From assembly GCA_019787685.1 (NCBI GenBank), contig JAHNUO010000008.1, positions 1,736,001 through 1,800,000 on the forward strand: a stretch of DNA of 64,000 nucleotides, in the 5' to 3' direction. The position numbers and the translations under genes are program-made. This DNA is from Chiua virens. Taxonomy: Eukaryota; Basidiomycota; Agaricomycetes; Boletales; Boletaceae. A model generated the notes under the pieces. It was not told the origin of the DNA and made no database searches. It saw nothing but the letters and a program-made list of their open reading frames with translations. Position 1 is the stretch's first letter. Every line of letters starts with the position of its first letter. Positions 1 through 9,635 of this stretch are shown here, in pieces.

Positions 1-855
1 CTGGTGAGATGGCGTTGGATGCGAGGAACTTTAAACTGGTACGTGATCACTGATTTGGATTCACGAAAATAACATTTCGTTTAGCTCACTCAACGTGGAT
101 CTCAAACCCGCGGACAATTTAAAACTAAAGCGCGTGCAATTGTCCAAACCGCATTTGGGTTCCAAGCCAGCGCAGACCCAACAGTGATCAAGAAAAACCG
201 GCTCCTCGTCCAGGTGCTCCTCAATGAGGCAGCGTTCACTTTCCGCGTAAGTGTTTCTTTGTCAGCTTGTGTTGTGGCTCACTCTTTCTTTAGACTCAGG
301 GTGGGTCAGTTGATGAGCACAGTGGACCATACGGGAATCCAGCAATCCAATCCGTCATCAATGAAGTTTTATTCAAGAGTAGGAAGGATGAAGGCGTAAG
401 GTGGTCTAGCTACTACAATCCATTCCCCCGTCCAGGCTTTGCTCTCGCAGTGGCAGCGGTATGGATGTCTATTAATACTCGGAATATATTGCTGATGTGT
501 TCGTATTTAGCTTCATTGTGCTATCAATGAGTGGGCTCAGGGGAGTCGCGTGCAAGTCTCGTTCACTGGAGAGGAGTATTCACCCATCTACCTCACTCAC
601 ATGGCCACACTTGAAGACTTCCATCGCGAAACAGCTGAATACAAACTACTCGACAAGTTGTTACAAGGTGTCTACAACAATGGCTGGTAAGTGCATGTCC
701 AGCACAATTGACGAAAGTGGCTGATTTGAATGTTCAGTGTCAATGCTGGCATCCCGGGGAGTGAAGCTATGGGTGAGAATAGGAAGGTTGCCATGCCGAG
801 TTGCGTGTTCAAGAATGCTATCCGCGATTGCCAGTTGGAACAGTGTCGGGATTAG
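1..855 (+). CDS. DUF6532 domain protein, 3' part (5' end outside window)
   Basis: Spliced reading of the plus strand gives the typical DUF6532 order: a segment with KTKARAIVQTAFGF and DPTVIKKN (about 95-220), an exon with PYGNPAIQSVINEVLF and DEGVRWSSYYNPFP (about 290-455), and an exon with CAINEWAQG and EEYSPIYLTHMATLEDF (about 515-680). A last exon begins near 737 and stops at 853-855. Introns have good donors (GTACGT near 39, GTAAGT near 246 and near 678). DUF6532 is a basidiomycete-specific, often multi-copy family of unknown function, and nothing here adds a biochemical role. The N-terminus lies left of the window. Family assignment is from remembered conserved blocks; exon ends are approximate. 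Confidence 0.7.
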
Positions 856-1964
856 AGAGTACACTGGTACTTTGTAATGGTACTTAGATTTGGGAGAATC
901 GTATGCTGCTTGGTCTGTTTTATTTCATGTAGAGATGTCTGCCCTGCTGCATCTCACCTGAGGGTGACAACGTGACAACGGTGTGACAACGTGTCGCGTC
1001 CACGCATCGTATTTGTCTCAAGCTCCCTCACCATCACACCTCGCCCCTCCCACAACTCAGTGACCTCAAGGCCTCACCCTTCACTTGACGGCGCCACCAC
1101 GAGTTGATGAATGGTGACACAACGATGCGATGGCACTTCAAGCTTCAGTACTTCAGTCTTCAGCCCACCTCCTACATCTCACCTTACCAACGGTACCTGT
1201 GGGCAGTCGACGTCTTGCCGGACGGGACGAGAATCGTGACAGGATCGTATGTCAAATTTGGTCGCTCTCAACGGGCAAGCAGAAGTGAAGACTCGAGCAC
1301 AACTACAATCATGGATTTTTATTTTCGCAATCACGACATGGTTGCACCACTCGGTCCGGATCTCCTCTCCTTCGTGCCACTGGTGGCATGCATCCCTCCC
1401 TCTCCCTTTGTGGTGACGAATGGTGACACAGCAATGCGACGTGATGCGGTGGGTATCCCTCTCCTTCATGCCACACACTCCTCCCTCTCCCTTCGTGGTG
1501 ATGACGACAATGCAACGACGATGCAACGACGACAACGCTGAAGGTAATGAATCCCGGCTGTAGTGCAATACTCAGGGGGATTGAAAGAAATAGAAAGAGG
1601 GTGAAGGAATGCGATTCCGTTCGACCCAGGGACAACACTGAGTTGGTGAACGACGAATAATGGTTTTTGAGTAGTCCGAGATGAATCCAGGGCGAATCCG
1701 GATTAAAATGGATAGAAAAGCGGACACGGCAGTCCGATCCGGATCGAGAAAATACAAGGAGAGCGAGAGAAAACGAATGTCGACCGAAAACGATGTGAGA
1801 CAGATGCACACGGGCAAAAGCTACTGTATTTTGTCAATACAGTGAATTTATAGTCCTCGGGAATACCCTCAGACTTGTCCTAAGTAAGGATAATGATAAA
1901 AGAAGAAGGTTTTCATACGGTATAAAGTTCAAGAGGCACCCGAACGTCCCTGCAAGGGCTGCGT
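856..1964. other. Intergenic region with low-complexity pyrimidine/GACGA repeats
   Basis: No intact gene is seen. From about 1020 to 1550 the sequence is rich in CCTC/ACCAC and GACGACAATGCAACGACG-like imperfect repeats resembling the larger repeat block at 2.5-3.9 kb. The open frames on both strands follow from this composition and have no family signature. A short WD40-like coding remnant lies at 1194-1250. A motif around 1855-1880 (tcgggaataccctcagact) resembles one near 11920, suggesting an old dispersed repeat. Confidence 0.5.
1194..1250 (+). pseudogene. WD40-repeat coding remnant
   Basis: One frame reads YLWAVDVLPDGTRIVTGSY, close to the core of a WD40 repeat (hydrophobic - x - PDG - T/R - I - V/A - TGS). 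The frame then runs into unrelated low-complexity sequence, and no further blades follow. It is on the same strand as a second WD40-like scrap at 10831-10923, on the far side of the retrotransposon. This is either one gene broken by insertions or two independent relics. Resemblance is by eye only. Confidence 0.3.
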
Positions 1965-1969
1965 GACAT

Positions 1970-2359
1970 TGTTACGATATCAACTTTTCCTCACTTCTTA
2001 ACTCCAATGTTCAATCGATTCTAAACATAAACGCCTCATGTCAAGGCTGTCCAAAGGATCATATCCGATTGGCTGCCACAATAACACAGCACCCAACACA
2101 TGCCTCTTATCTTTTCATTTTCCTTATCTATGACTCATATCGATTCACACCTTATCATCCAATAGGATGCAGTATGCTTATCTACGTAGTTCATACTCAG
2201 ATTAGAACTCCGATATCCATGTAGTATATAAACCCCATGAATGACAGCCAGAGAGCTCTAACAAAGTTCTCTTGGAGTTTTCGCCTCTCTGCTGGACTGA
2301 ACCCCCTCTCACTTCATCCACTACACTTTAACAGTCTAGCTTTGTTCTAGGTTGTTTCA
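1970..2359 (+). mobile_element. Solo LTR of the Ty3/gypsy element family (plus orientation)
   Basis: A 390-bp segment starts TGTTACGATA and ends GTTGTTTCA. It matches the reverse complement of the LTRs at 3961-4391 and 10434-10825 over its whole length, with scattered substitutions. It is flanked by a perfect 5-bp duplication GACAT (1965-1969 and 2360-2364), so it inserted as an element and was reduced to one LTR, presumably by LTR-LTR recombination. It retains the TATATAA box and the AACAAAGTTCT stretch that would be the RNA 5' end. Its orientation is opposite to the full-length element 1.6 kb away. Confidence 0.93.
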
Positions 2360-2439
2360 GACATGGTCTAGCCAATGCTAAGTATGAATAAGGAGCATCA
2401 AAAATAAAATAAAAGAGTCTGAGGCAAATCAGGCGTGGA

Positions 2440-3940
2440 TACAGCAATCCGGATGAGTTCGCACAAGCCGACAGATCAGGATCGGGATCGGGTGACGACA
2501 GGGTGTGGAAACGTGCTATGCGAGCACAGGGAATACCTATTCCCTACAACGCAATGATGACGACAATGGACCTCACCCAACTCCACCTGCTACACCACCT
2601 CACTTCCACCATCCCTCTTGTGCCAACCCTTGTGCCACCTGGTCCACCACATGCCCTTTCCCTTCATAGTCACAACAACAACGATGCAACCTCACTCCGC
2701 ATCCTACACGTCACCCTACGAACGCGACCACAACAACGACGCACCTCACTCAACTCCACCTGCTACACCACTTCACTCCCCTCTCTCCCTTGCGCCAAAC
2801 CTCGTGCCACCTGGTCCACCACACGACTCCCTTTCCATTCATAGTCACGATGACAACGCCACGCCACGCCACCTCCCACACCTTACCCTAGACCGACACC
2901 TAGACCGACACGATGATGACGCACCTCACCCAACCCTGCCTACTACCCTGCCGTCACCATCTGCCTCCCTTGTGTCACTCCCATCGTGCCACATATCCCG
3001 AGGATAACAATGGCGATGTGACTGCGACGACAAGGACGCCACAATGAGGAAGACAAAGATGCCATGACAACAAGGACGGGGACGCCACGATGACGACGAG
3101 GAGGATGCACCTACTGGCAACCCCACCTACTATGCCGCCTGCCGTCATCCCCCATTCTCTCCCTTGTGCCACCCCCATCATGCCACCAGGCCCGAGGTCG
3201 ATAACGACAATGTGACCGTGACGATGATGCCTCCACCTCGCCATCCTCGTGCCACTTCACCTGACGACAACGACGAGGACAAGACGAGGACGAGGATGCT
3301 ACGAGGAGGAAGACAACTTGAAGGATGCCACAGAGATGAGGAGGACGCACCCCACCTACTATGCCACCAGGTCCCGAGGATGGCAACGACAACGCGATCG
3401 CAACATCGCAACGAGGATGCAACGACGACAACGATACCTCCACCTCACCTGATGACGAGATGAAGAGGACGCCACAAGAAGGAGGACGCCACGATGAAGA
3501 AGACAAGGATCCCATGGAGATGAGGAGGACGCACCCCACCTACTATGTCACGCGCCATCATTCCCCACCCTTGTGCCACCAGGTCCCGAGGACGGCAACG
3601 ATGACACGATCGCAACATTGCAACGATGAGGATGCAACGACAACAATGATACCTCCACCTCACCCGATGACGAGATGAAGAGGACGCCATGAGGACAAGG
3701 AGGACGCCACGATGAAGAAGACAAGGATCCCATGAGGACGACGACGACGATGACAACGCCACGACGATGACGACCCCTCCACCTCACCTCCTCGCGCCAC
3801 TTCACCTTCCTCATGTCACCACCTCCCTTGTGCCACCTTGCCTGACGATGAGGATGAGGACATGGCAGCAACAATATAATGCATGGATGATGACAATGTC
3901 GTGTCCATACGTCATGTTTGCCTCTGATGCACACCAGTTC
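2440..3940. repeat. Degenerate satellite-like region (GACGACAAC / CCACCTCACC repeats)
   Basis: About 1.5 kb is built from imperfect repeats of short motifs (gatgacgac, aggacgccac, ccacctcac, cttgtgccacc). A larger unit of about 184 bp recurs: the block starting gatgaggaggacgcacccca at about 3335 returns at about 3519, and parts of its second half return again to about 3740. Long open frames on both strands result from this triplet-like composition and show no protein family. I do not annotate genes here. Confidence 0.7.
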
Positions 3941-3960
3941 TCCTGAGCCAACCCACCTGC

Positions 3961-4391
3961 TGAAACAACCTAGAACAACCTAGACTGTTAAAGTTGTAGT
4001 GGTGTAGTGAAGAGGGGGTTCAGTCCAGTGAAGAGGCGAAAACTCCAAGAGAACTTTGTTAGAGCTCTCTGGCTGTCATTCATGGGGTTTATATACTACA
4101 TGGATATCGGAGTTCTAATCTGAGTATGAACTACGTAGATAAGCATAATGTATCCTATTGGATGATAAGGTGTGAATAGATATGAGTCATAGATAAGAGC
4201 ATAGCCTTGCACTGCTGAGCATGAGTCAGTGATAAGGGAAATGAATAGATAAGGGCATGAGGTGATGGATGCTGTGTTATTGTGGCAGCCAATCGGATAT
4301 GATCCTTTGGACAGCCTTGACATGAGGCGTTTATCTTTAGAATTGATCAAAGGTTGGAGATGAGAAGTGAGGAAAAGTTGGTATCGTAACA
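3961..4391 (-). repeat. 3' LTR of the retrotransposon
   Basis: 431 bp, ends TG...CA read on the minus strand (TGTTACGATACC to GTTGTTTCA). Compared with the 5' LTR it carries 39 extra bases around 4196-4236, lying between two copies of gataag, so slippage or deletion at that short repeat explains the size difference. The pol stop codon (4337-4339) lies inside this LTR. Confidence 0.95.
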
Positions 4392-7300
4392 CTATCCCCC
4401 TTCTGTTGATCAAGCTCCGAATGATCTATTTCATAATTGAGACGATGGAGACTATCCTCATCTTCGTGTGATGTTTTATTGTCATAGGTTCGGAACATAG
4501 AGTTAAATTCGGTTTGTGTGACTTTTAATTTTCTTGGGGCATCTGGATGTGCTTCGTGGAAATCATATATGAGATCCGGCGCATTCTTCAGATTCTTTAG
4601 TGGTTCCCAAGTTCTTTCATCATCATCATAACCCTTCCAGTGTATGAGATATTCGAGCCGTCGTCCTTTCATGCGGGAATCGACGATGTAATCCGCTTCG
4701 AATTCTTCTTCTCGGTCATCTCCGATAACAATAGGCCGTGGTTTGTAAAGCGGCTGATCGGGTAGATGTTCTTTGTATGGTTTAACCTGAGAAATGTTTA
4801 CTACTGGGTGTATTCGCATAGTGCGTGGGAGTCGAAGCTTTAAAGCGTTCGGACCGTGCATGGAGATTATGTCATAGGGGCCAATCCATTTATCCGTGAA
4901 CTTTGGATGTTGTTTTATTTTTAGATTTGTTGTAGAGAGCCAGACCTTATCTCCAATTGAATAGGAAGGGGGTTCTGATCTCGATCTATCTGCAATGTTT
5001 TTCATATTTTCCGCGGCTTTATCTATATTTGTTTTGGTTTGTTCTAGAACTTCGGAGAAATCCGTAATGTAGTTCTGAGCAGCCGGGTTTTTCATGGATT
5101 GTGGCATAATTCCCATCCTAGGGACATAGGAACGTGTGATTTTGAATGGTGAGAATTTAGTGGCAGTGTGTTTCTTGCTGTTGTATGAGAATTGTGCGAG
5201 AGGAAGCCAATCGGCCCATGTGTTATCCTTCTCTGCACAGAACATGCGAAGGTACTGTTGCACTTCTCGGTTCATTCGCTCCGATTGTCCATCTGTTTGT
5301 GGATGATGTGCGGTGCTTAATTTGGGTGTGATTTTTAACCCTGAGCATATATCTTTCATAAGTTGGGAAGCGAATTGTGGTCCTCTATCTGAGATGATGG
5401 TTTTAGGGAGGCCATGATGTTTCCATATGTGTGAGAGATATAATTTAGCGAGATCCATAGATGTACACGTTTTGTGGCAAGGAATGAATTCAACTTCTTT
5501 AGAGAAGCGATCCACAACCGTGAGAATGGAATCATAGGAGTGTGAAAGTGGGAGGTCTGTGATGAAATCTGCTGAGATATCTTCCCATGGTGATGTCGGT
5601 GTTTCTAGAGGTTGCAGGAGTCCTGCTGTTTTCTGATTAGAACCTTTGAAACGTGCGCATCTTTCACAGTGTGAGACATAATTTTTGACTTCTTCGTTCA
5701 TACGAGGCCAAATATAGGTTCGAGATAGAAGTTCTAGGGTTTTGTCATAGCCAGGATGTCCGGCTTCGGGCGTGTCATGAAACATAGTGATAGATTTAGT
5801 GCGTAATGCATCGGGAATGAAGATCCTATCCCCCTTCCTAAGGAAGGCGTCCTCGACTTTGTATCCGATAGAGAGTAAGTGTTTCATGGCATTAGGTGAT
5901 AATTTCATAGTTTCATGTTGTACGTCAGATAAGAATTGATCACCGTTGTATAGGAGAGTGACGGCTGATCTGATCTTAGATGGATCCATGAGAAGGATTC
6001 CTTTGTTATCATCTTCGATTCCGATCATGTGATCTTCTCGTCTGCTTAGAGCGTCTGCTTTTCCCATAGTGACTCCAGCCTTGTGGTGCCAAGTGAAGTT
6101 AAAGCGTGAGAGATATTGAGCCCATCTCGCTTGTCTTCGGTTAAGATCTTGGCGTGTCATAAACCACGTAAGGTTCTGGTGGTCATTCCATATTTCAAAT
6201 TCATGTTTTGCACCTTCAAGATAGTGGCGCCATAGTTCTAGAGAGCGGATAACCGAGAGCATTTCCTTATCGGCTATAGGGTAATTCCGTTCTTCTGGTG
6301 TCATAGAGTGGCTATTGTAAGCGACAGGGTGCCAAAGTCCTTCTTTTTCTAAAGATAGAACTGCTCCTGTAGCGAAATCCGATGAATCGCATTCTAAGCG
6401 ATATTTGGCATTCTGATCCGGATAAGCTAGGATAGGGGCTGTCGTGAAAGCCTTCTTGAGCATAGTGAATGCTTCGTCACAAGTGAAGGTCCATTCAAAT
6501 TTCTGATCCTTTTTAGTAAGGTCATGTAAAGGTCGTGCTATTTTTCCATAATCTTTAATGAATCTGCGATAGAAATTGGCAAGTCCGAGGAAACTTCTGA
6601 TGTGTTTGACTGAGGTGGGAGTTGGCCATTCGGCTACTGCTTTGGTCTTTTCGTTATCCATTTTAATCCCATCAGTTCCCACGATCATTCCGAGGAAGTC
6701 CACTTCTTTTACGCGAAAGAAGCACTTTTCTGGTTTTACGTATAGGTCGTTTTCTTCAAGGCGTTTAAGCACTTCGAGTACGATCTTGTCATGAGTTTCA
6801 TAATCATCTGTGTTCGTAAATATCATGAGATCATCGATGTAGACGACAACGACGCCATTCATATCGGCAAAGATTTCGTTCATCATGGTTTGAAACGTTG
6901 CTGGTGAGTTACATAATCCGAAGTACATGACGATGGGTTCGAAAGACCCGCGGTGACAGACAAATGCTGCTTTCCATTCGTCGCCTTCTTTAATGCGTAC
7001 GTTATTGTATCCCCATCGGAGATCCATTTTTGTGAGAAGTTTAGCGTCTTTTAATTTATCCACAAGCTGCGAAATGAGCGGCAAGGGGTAGTTATTTTTA
7101 GTCGTATGTTCGTTTAGGTATCGGTAATCCTGGACCATACGCTTCTTTCCATCTTTCTTTGGGACAAAGAAGACTGGAGATGTCTGTTCGGACTTAGAGG
7201 GTCTGATGTAACCTTTCTTTAATTGGTCATCGATAAATGCGGAGACCTCCTCTTGTTCTGTGACAGAGAGGGGTATTAAGCGACCCTTCTTTGGAACGAA

Positions 7301-8193
7301 AGACTCTTTTAGGTCAATGTGGTGGTCCCATGGTTTGCGTAATGGTACCCTTTCGGATTCCGTTTTTCCAAATACTTTAGCATATTTCATATATTCTCGT
7401 GGGACCATCTCTTCAAGAGTGCGTTCCTTAGGAGGAGAAGGTGGAGTTTCCATGTTTGCGGTAAAAATACGAGATTCCGCGATAGAGTTTGCATAGTTAA
7501 GTTCTTCTGCGATAATGGAATCCAAGAAATCGTCTTCTTCTTGAGAATGACATGTTTCAGGGCATCTTCTCATCACGACCGTTCCTGTGGACCAATCAAT
7601 ATGTGGGTTATGGTGCTTTAACCAAGTATATCCGAGGATAAGATCGTTCTTTCCAAGGTTGGTAACTTCGGCAACCATTATTTCCCTGTGTCCTTTGTAA
7701 TCAACCAGGATTTGGGTGGCGTGAGTAATAGAACCCGCTTGATTTTTGGTTCCGTCGACATTAAAGACTTGTATTGGGCGTGGAAGCGCATATGTGGGAA
7801 TTTTGTGCTTAGCGACGTAATCCTCGTGTATGAAGATCGCATTAGCTCCACTATCAAGAAGCGCTTTTGCTCCAACATAACCAATTTGGTTTACTGGGGA
7901 GACCAAAATTGGTAAAATAATTTCTTTTTCTACCGATGTAGATCTAATGAAAGACCCATCGGGTATTTGTTTTGGGACAGAATTAAGCACGGAACTATCG
8001 TGTCCGCCGCGCTCCGCAGAGACGCTGTCAATGCTTTCGTTATCTGTTGTTTTTGGTGATTTAGGTAGTTTATCCTCTTGCCAGGGAGGAATTTCGGAAT
8101 AGGCGAAGTCGAATTTCAAAGAAATAGAGTTTTCATATGATTTAGGAAGGGTGGCGCGAACGTGAGATCCCAGTTTACTCAGTTCGCCTTGCC
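4337..8193 (-). CDS. pol: Pol polyprotein: protease, reverse transcriptase, RNase H, integrase, chromodomain
   Basis: One open frame in the -1 register relative to gag. In order: aspartic protease (ALLDSGANAIF, then LILGYTWL), reverse transcriptase (FFVPKKDGKKRMVQDYRYLN; catalytic box YIDD in VVYIDDLMIF; LGLANFYRRFI), RNase H (RLECDSSDFATGAVLS and further conserved Asp/Glu), integrase with HHCC zinc finger (GHPGYDKT ... CERCARF) and DDE core (ADFITDLP, ISDRGPQFAS, TDGQSERMNREVQ), GPY/F-like motif (WIGPYDIISMHG), and a C-terminal chromodomain (DYIVDSR, LIHWKGYDDDERTWEP) with the aromatic cage residues present. There is no ATG at its 5' end (TTG near 8119), so it is expected as a Gag-Pol fusion through the signal at 8156-8200. 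The last codons are encoded by the polypurine tract and the LTR. No disabling stop or frameshift is seen. Confidence 0.95.
4392..4405 (-). promoter_or_regulatory. Polypurine tract (plus-strand primer)
   Basis: Immediately 5' of the 3' LTR on the minus strand the sequence is CAGAAGGGGGATAG, followed directly by the LTR start TGTTACG. This is the expected place and composition for the RNase H-resistant primer of second-strand synthesis. It is also coding, specifying a Gln-Lys-Gly-Asp-Ser stretch in the Pol tail. Confidence 0.85.
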
Positions 8194-8200
8194 TTTTCCC
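8156..8200 (-). promoter_or_regulatory. Programmed -1 ribosomal frameshift signal joining gag and pol
   Basis: On the minus strand, GGGAAAA (8200-8194) is in the gag frame as G-GGA-AAA, fitting the X-XXY-YYZ slippery rule. A 6-nt spacer (8193-8188) follows, then a hairpin. GCGAACTGAG (8187-8178) pairs with CTCA and GTTCGC (8166-8163 and 8161-8156) with a single bulged C at 8162 and an 11-nt loop (8177-8167). The gag stop TGA (8181-8179) sits in the 5' arm. Slipping back one base enters the pol frame, which is open from this point. All three elements were read directly; efficiency and any pseudoknot are unknown. Confidence 0.85.
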
Positions 8201-9357
8201 TTTCCGTTCTTATTTTCGTACATGTCGAAGTAATATGCTTGAACTTCCTCAGGGGACATCCCTCGGATGGCGGCAAAGGGGTCTTTAGCCGGTACAGTGG
8301 TGGAAGTAGAAGCTATGTTCTTCTTTTCTTCTTTATTTGTCGAGCGGACTTTGCGCGAACATTGCGTCTTATGAGATCCGCCGTACCACTTGCATTCGCT
8401 GCACTGGTTTTTTGGTTTGGTGCATTCATTGGTCCTGTGACCTGCACCGCCGCAGTTATAGCATTTGTTGGAGTTATTGGTCTTCTTCTGACCAAGTGCT
8501 CTGACTTCTTTTCCTGTGAACCAGCCATCTTCGTCTCTTTCGGCGTAAGTGGCTTGGCCAATGTCCATAGCATTGGGATCCTTATACTTTTTGTAGCGGT
8601 CTGGTCGCACGTAATTGAGTGCTTCCATGGCATTTCCCGCTGTTCGGATCCAAGAAAGGTATGTAATGACCGCGTGATCACGATCAGGTTCATATTCTGC
8701 GTGTTTGGGGTCCATGTACATGGCATGGAAAGGGTCAACCCTGTGCCCATCACGGAAGATTTGGTAAATGATGGAGTGGGCTGTGTTTGCCTCAAGGAGT
8801 CTTATCGCATGGGAAGGGTCAATGTGTGCTTGTAGCCACAGAGCTTCCCATTGGACGATGTAGTCCTCTACTCTCATCGTTCCTTGTTTGAGATTTTCTA
8901 ATTGGGATCTAGCCCAATCGACCTTGTTGTTTTGTCGGAACATCCCTTCGATGTCCTGTACTAATGTTGCCCATGAGAGAGCGGGTCCTTTAGCTAAGCG
9001 CGTTTCTGCGAATTGCGCCGCTTTCTTTCCTTTTAACCGTGAGAGTACGGCTTGTACGGCCCTATATGAGCCCTTGGGAATGGCGAGGTTGTTTACTTCG
9101 AGCCATCCTTTCATCTTGGCCCACCATTCTTCGAATTTGGCCATTTCTCCGTCATATGACCCTGGGTCTGCGAAGATTTCGACTTTAGAAGATGAGGTGG
9201 CCGCTTGCGGTGGTATAACGGGTAGAGCATTGAGTTGCCCTTCTAGGGCGGCTATGAGTGTTGCCTGTTCCGCAACGAGGGTAAAGGCGGCCATTAGGCG
9301 ATCTCCGTTTGTGCGGGAGGTGTCGTTTAGGACTCCGAGTGCGGTGTGGTAATCCAT
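8179..9357 (-). CDS. gag: Gag capsid/nucleocapsid polyprotein
   Basis: 392 codons from an ATG in strong context (A at -3, G at +4). The central part has the retrotransposon Gag pattern (FEEWWAKMKGWLEV, then GMFRQNNKVDWARSQLENLK and MRVEDYIVQWEALW). The C-terminal part has a CCHC zinc knuckle CYNCGGAGHRTNEC, a second knuckle-like CSECKWYGGSHKTQC, and a lysine-rich end typical of nucleic-acid-binding nucleocapsid. It ends at TGA within the frameshift hairpin. Its AUG is the second AUG of the predicted transcript and lies 15 nt after the stop of the 81-codon ORF in the same frame, with two TAA codons between them, so readthrough is unlikely and leaky scanning or reinitiation must supply Gag. Confidence 0.93.
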   Translation of the reverse strand: MDYHTALGVLNDTSRTNGDRLMAAFTLVAEQATLIAALEGQLNALPVIPPQAATSSSKVEIFADPGSYDGEMAKFEEWWAKMKGWLEVNNLAIPKGSYRAVQAVLSRLKGKKAAQFAETRLAKGPALSWATLVQDIEGMFRQNNKVDWARSQLENLKQGTMRVEDYIVQWEALWLQAHIDPSHAIRLLEANTAHSIIYQIFRDGHRVDPFHAMYMDPKHAEYEPDRDHAVITYLSWIRTAGNAMEALNYVRPDRYKKYKDPNAMDIGQATYAERDEDGWFTGKEVRALGQKKTNNSNKCYNCGGAGHRTNECTKPKNQCSECKWYGGSHKTQCSRKVRSTNKEEKKNIASTSTTVPAKDPFAAIRGMSPEEVQAYYFDMYENKNGKGKGKAN

Positions 9358-9372
9358 TTTTGTTTAGGTAAT

Positions 9373-9618
9373 TTACCAGGCGTCTGCTGTTGGTTCTGGT
9401 GCTCCCCAAGCGTTAGCGGTTGCCGTGCCGTATTCTTCGTAAGGTGAGAAAAGGCCGAAGGTGATTGCGAAAGGGTAGTCTCGTCGTTTGATAGAGACGT
9501 AGATTGGTCTTTGCGATTCTTGTACCTTGTTTGTGAGGTAGAAGGCGATGTAGCCAAAGAAGTAGGTGGTGAGAGTGCAGGAGATGATTAAAGCGATTGC
9601 AACGAGTTCCCAAGACAT
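9373..9618 (-). CDS. 81-aa membrane-anchored protein encoded 5' of gag (ORF unrecognised)
   Basis: A small ORF with a true ATG, the first AUG on the predicted retrotransposon RNA. Residues about 5-28 (LVAIALIISCTLTTYFFGYI) form one clear membrane helix, followed by a basic/polar segment (KRRDYPFAITFG) and an acidic-to-neutral tail. Context at the AUG is weak (T at -3, T at +4). It starts 17 nt after the stop of the longer leader frame and ends 15 nt before gag. I know no standard Ty3/gypsy protein at this place. It could be a translated accessory protein or an upstream ORF that throttles Gag synthesis. Openness over 81 codons with a hydrophobic helix favours a product. Confidence 0.55.
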   Translation of the reverse strand: MSWELVAIALIISCTLTTYFFGYIAFYLTNKVQESQRPIYVSIKRRDYPFAITFGLFSPYEEYGTATANAWGAPEPTADAW

Positions 9619-9635
9619 AAACGATTTTCTACTTT

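Noticed and set aside
1104..1809. Overlapping plus and minus frames of 130-166 codons
   Set aside because: No splice support or recognisable domain except the small WD40-like stretch, which is listed separately as a remnant.
2503..3934. Long overlapping frames of Thr/His/Pro-rich or Arg/Ser-rich proteins
   Set aside because: They result from GACGAC/CACCTC composition in which stops are rare on both strands; no family features, no introns, internal repeats.
8117..8119. Independent start of pol at 8119
   Set aside because: The codon is TTG, not ATG, and the frame is open further upstream to the GGGAAAA site. Expression as a Gag-Pol fusion by frameshifting explains it better.
9355..9375. Stop-codon readthrough from the 81-codon ORF into gag
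   Set aside because: They share a frame, but two TAA codons lie between them and gag has its own strong-context ATG.
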